From assembly GCA_903970295.1 (NCBI GenBank), contig CAJCHQ010000449.1:1-7207 (forward strand): DNA of 7,207 bases, read 5' to 3'. The notes under the pieces are model-generated. The model made no database searches, was not told where the DNA came from, and saw only the letters and a list, made by a program, of their open reading frames with translations. This document shows, in pieces, positions 5,543-7,207 of the stretch (positions are counted from its first letter, which is position 1; every line of letters begins with the position of its first letter). Source of the stretch: Bryobacterales bacterium (GTDB lineage: Bacteria > Cyanobacteriota > Vampirovibrionia > Obscuribacterales > Obscuribacteraceae). Position numbers and translations under genes: made by a program.

Positions 5543-6847
5543 ATGGCAGCCATATCTCCTCGAGCACAGCAAAGCCAAACTAGCCAACGAGCTTGGCATA
5601 ATCCAAACTTGCGTCTCTATTTCGGCGGGCAGGTCATATCGATGATTGGCACCTGGATGCAGCAAATGGCGTTGAGTTGGCTGGTCTACCGAATGACTAA
5701 TTCGCTCAGCATGCTGGGTCTGATGGCTTTTGCTACACAGGCGCCGGCATTCTTCATCACACCCTTGGCCGGCATTGTCACAGACCGTGTGGCGAAACAT
5801 CGGCTGGTGATCATCACCCAGGTTTTTGCCATGCTCCAGGCGGGCTTGCTGGCCGCTCTCACTCTCAATGGGCACGTGCAAATTTGGCAATTGCTTGCCC
5901 TAGGTGTTTTCTCGGGAGTGATTAACGCTTTTGATCTGCCCAGTCGCCAAACATTTCTGGTAGAGATGCTGGATGACAGAAGTTTATTGCCGAACGCGAT
6001 TGCGACGAATTCTTCGATTGTGACGATGACCAGATTGATCGGGCCAACCGTTGCCGGAATTTTCATAGCCAAAGCCGGAGAAGGCATGTGCTTCTTGATC
6101 AATGCACTCAGTTACATAGCAGTGATTGGCGCTCTTCTTCTGATCCGCACGGCAGTGCCTGTGCGAGCCAAGAGTGGCAAATCAGTCGTCGAAGAATTGA
6201 AAGAGGGATTTAAATACGCATTCGGTTTTCGACCATTGCGCTCGTTCATTTTATTGATGGCCCTCGTCAGCTTAATCGGCATGCCTTACACGACTTTGCT
6301 GCCGGCATTTGCCAAAAATGTTTTTCATGGCGATGCCTCTACGCTCGGATTTCTCACCGCTGCGACAGGGTTCGGTGCCCTCGTCGGCGCACTATTCCTC
6401 GCTTCGCGCAAGGGAGTGCTTGGACTGGGACGCTGGCTCGTCATCGCTTGCGTGTCGTTTGGTCTGGGGCTCGTGGGTTTCGGACTTTGCCACTCTCTGC
6501 ATCTAGCGCTGTTCTTTTTATTATTCGTCGGTTTTGGCAGCATGGTGCAAATGGCATCATGCAACACCTTGATCCAGACGGTAGTGGAGGAAGATAAGCG
6601 CGGTCGAGTGATGAGCATCTACACCATGGCTTTTGTTGGACTGGCACCATTTGGTAGCCTGGTAGCAGGGGCGGTGGCAGCAAGAATCGGAGCGAACGAG
6701 ACGGTGATGATCTCGGGCGTGCTATCGACATTGCTGGCGATTGGATTTGCGTCACGATTGAAATTGATTCGTCAGGACATGCGCCCGATTTACGTCGAAC
6801 GCGGAATATTGTCTGCGGAGAAAGAGTTGAAAGCGATCAATTCATAG
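5543..6847 (+). CDS. MFS exporter, MFS_3 / EntS-like family
   Basis: The protein has 434 residues from the ATG at 5543; a GTG nine bases earlier is an alternative, and neither start has a strong Shine-Dalgarno. The length and about twelve hydrophobic segments fit the major facilitator superfamily. Signatures of the MFS_3 (transmembrane secretion effector, EntS-like) group are easily seen: NPNLRLYFGGQVISMIGTWMQ near 20-40, the motif A loop GIVTDRVAKHR (77-87), FDLPSRQ (130-136), RLIGPTVAG (164-172), and in the second half RGRVM (353-357) before APFGSLVAGAVA. Family members export siderophores, macrolides and other small molecules by proton antiport across the inner membrane. The substrate here is unknown. 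The gene is divergent from the LRR operon and converges on the gene at 6971. No frameshift or missing motif is seen. Confidence 0.88.
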   Translation: MAAISPRAQQSQTSQRAWHNPNLRLYFGGQVISMIGTWMQQMALSWLVYRMTNSLSMLGLMAFATQAPAFFITPLAGIVTDRVAKHRLVIITQVFAMLQAGLLAALTLNGHVQIWQLLALGVFSGVINAFDLPSRQTFLVEMLDDRSLLPNAIATNSSIVTMTRLIGPTVAGIFIAKAGEGMCFLINALSYIAVIGALLLIRTAVPVRAKSGKSVVEELKEGFKYAFGFRPLRSFILLMALVSLIGMPYTTLLPAFAKNVFHGDASTLGFLTAATGFGALVGALFLASRKGVLGLGRWLVIACVSFGLGLVGFGLCHSLHLALFFLLFVGFGSMVQMASCNTLIQTVVEEDKRGRVMSIYTMAFVGLAPFGSLVAGAVAARIGANETVMISGVLSTLLAIGFASRLKLIRQDMRPIYVERGILSAEKELKAINS

Positions 6848-6970
6848 TTATACGAGCTCAAGCAGTTTGCGATTTCAACGTCTTACCTTACGAGTTGATG
6901 GTGGCGCCGGCGGTTACGGTGATGAAGTAACTTTCTATTCCCTCAAGACGAAGACAAATGATGTTCGCCC

Positions 6971-7207
6971 CTACTGCAGCGGCAAAAGCACGCGGATCAC
7001 ACCCCAGTCTGTTTTCTTAGCAGTCGCAGGCAGACAGGCTTTAGTGTCGTTTGGATACAATACAATGCCAAATTCCGTCGCATCAGCCAGTTTTTTCTTG
7101 GGGAAAGCCAGTGTATCGATCCACTGAGCGCCAGATTCGACCTCACGCCGGAAGCCATCTTGGGGATAGTCTCGAGTGTTGACTATTTCTCCATCGGCTC
7201 GCACAGC
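6971..7207 (-). CDS. unidentified protein, C-terminal part (5' partial)
   Basis: On the minus strand the frame is open from the right edge for 78 codons to TAG at 6971-6973, so the gene probably begins beyond the window; the GTG at 7204 may be internal. The residues are mixed and protein-like: ADGEIVNTRDYP, then GAQWIDTLAFPKKKLADATEF, cited by its key W, P and K positions, then WGVIRVLLP at the end. Alternating hydrophobic residues suggest beta strands. No family is recognised. The opposing plus-strand frame at 6867-7127 starts with TTG and is less convincing. The gene converges with the MFS gene, leaving 123 bases that contain the palindrome CGCCGGCG (6905-6912) and a weak stem (GTTAC 6913-6917 with GTAAC 6927-6931). 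Confidence 0.55.
   Translation of the reverse strand, partial: AVRADGEIVNTRDYPQDGFRREVESGAQWIDTLAFPKKKLADATEFGIVLYPNDTKACLPATAKKTDWGVIRVLLPLQ

Noticed and set aside
5312..5890. 192-codon minus-strand frame across the divergent region
   Set aside because: It overlaps the N-terminal part of the clear MFS gene and the LRR start, and its His/Gln/Arg/Cys-rich composition is typical of an antisense frame.
6867..7127. 86-codon plus-strand frame starting with TTG
   Set aside because: The opposing minus-strand frame is open to the window edge and has more natural residue composition; the plus frame has a weak start.

Overview
The window is about 7.2 kb of bacterial chromosome of roughly balanced base composition. 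It is dense in protein genes, with no rRNA, tRNA, CRISPR array or insertion sequence that I can see. Gene starts are often TTG or otherwise weak, and Shine-Dalgarno sequences are mostly poor. Stops are mainly TAG. A secreted TPR protein, a cytosolic leucine-rich-repeat (LRR) protein with the T-x-I-x-D-x-G-L consensus, and polytopic GT-C-like enzymes together suggest an environmental lineage such as the Obscuribacterales (non-photosynthetic sisters of cyanobacteria) or a planctomycete or acidobacterial relative. That taxonomic guess is weak inference; nothing in the window is diagnostic.

Layout. At the left edge lies the 3' part of a GH16-type glycoside hydrolase, whose catalytic E-x-D-x-x-E motif sits exactly at base 1 (1-615, +). 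A 429-base gap (616-1044) follows. It holds no ordinary gene, but on the minus strand it has a compact unit: an extended -10 element, the best Shine-Dalgarno of the window, a very short ORF that stays open in frame after one TAA, and a perfect 8-bp inverted repeat just after the final stop. Next is a secreted protein with two TPRs (1045-1743, +).

A three-gene minus-strand cluster runs 5336 to 1797. It begins with an LRR protein made of ten consecutive 24-residue repeats. Its stop overlaps the TTG start of a DUF115/sialyltransferase-like protein that has a Pro/Ala linker and a C-terminal coiled coil. After 61 bases comes a polytopic membrane protein resembling GtrII/DUF6056-type GT-C glycosyltransferases. 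This looks like a small surface-glycan operon with an LRR protein as leading partner.

Divergent from it is an MFS exporter of the MFS_3 (EntS-like) family (5543-6847, +). The 206-base divergent region carries a GCGTTAACGC palindrome between possible -35 and -10 elements. At the right edge is the 3' end of an unidentified minus-strand gene (6971-7207).

The surface theme is consistent: a secreted glycanase, a secreted TPR protein, a glycan-assembly cluster and an exporter. The parts most worth checking are the LRR plus glycosyltransferase-like coupling and the small minus-strand unit at 716-951.
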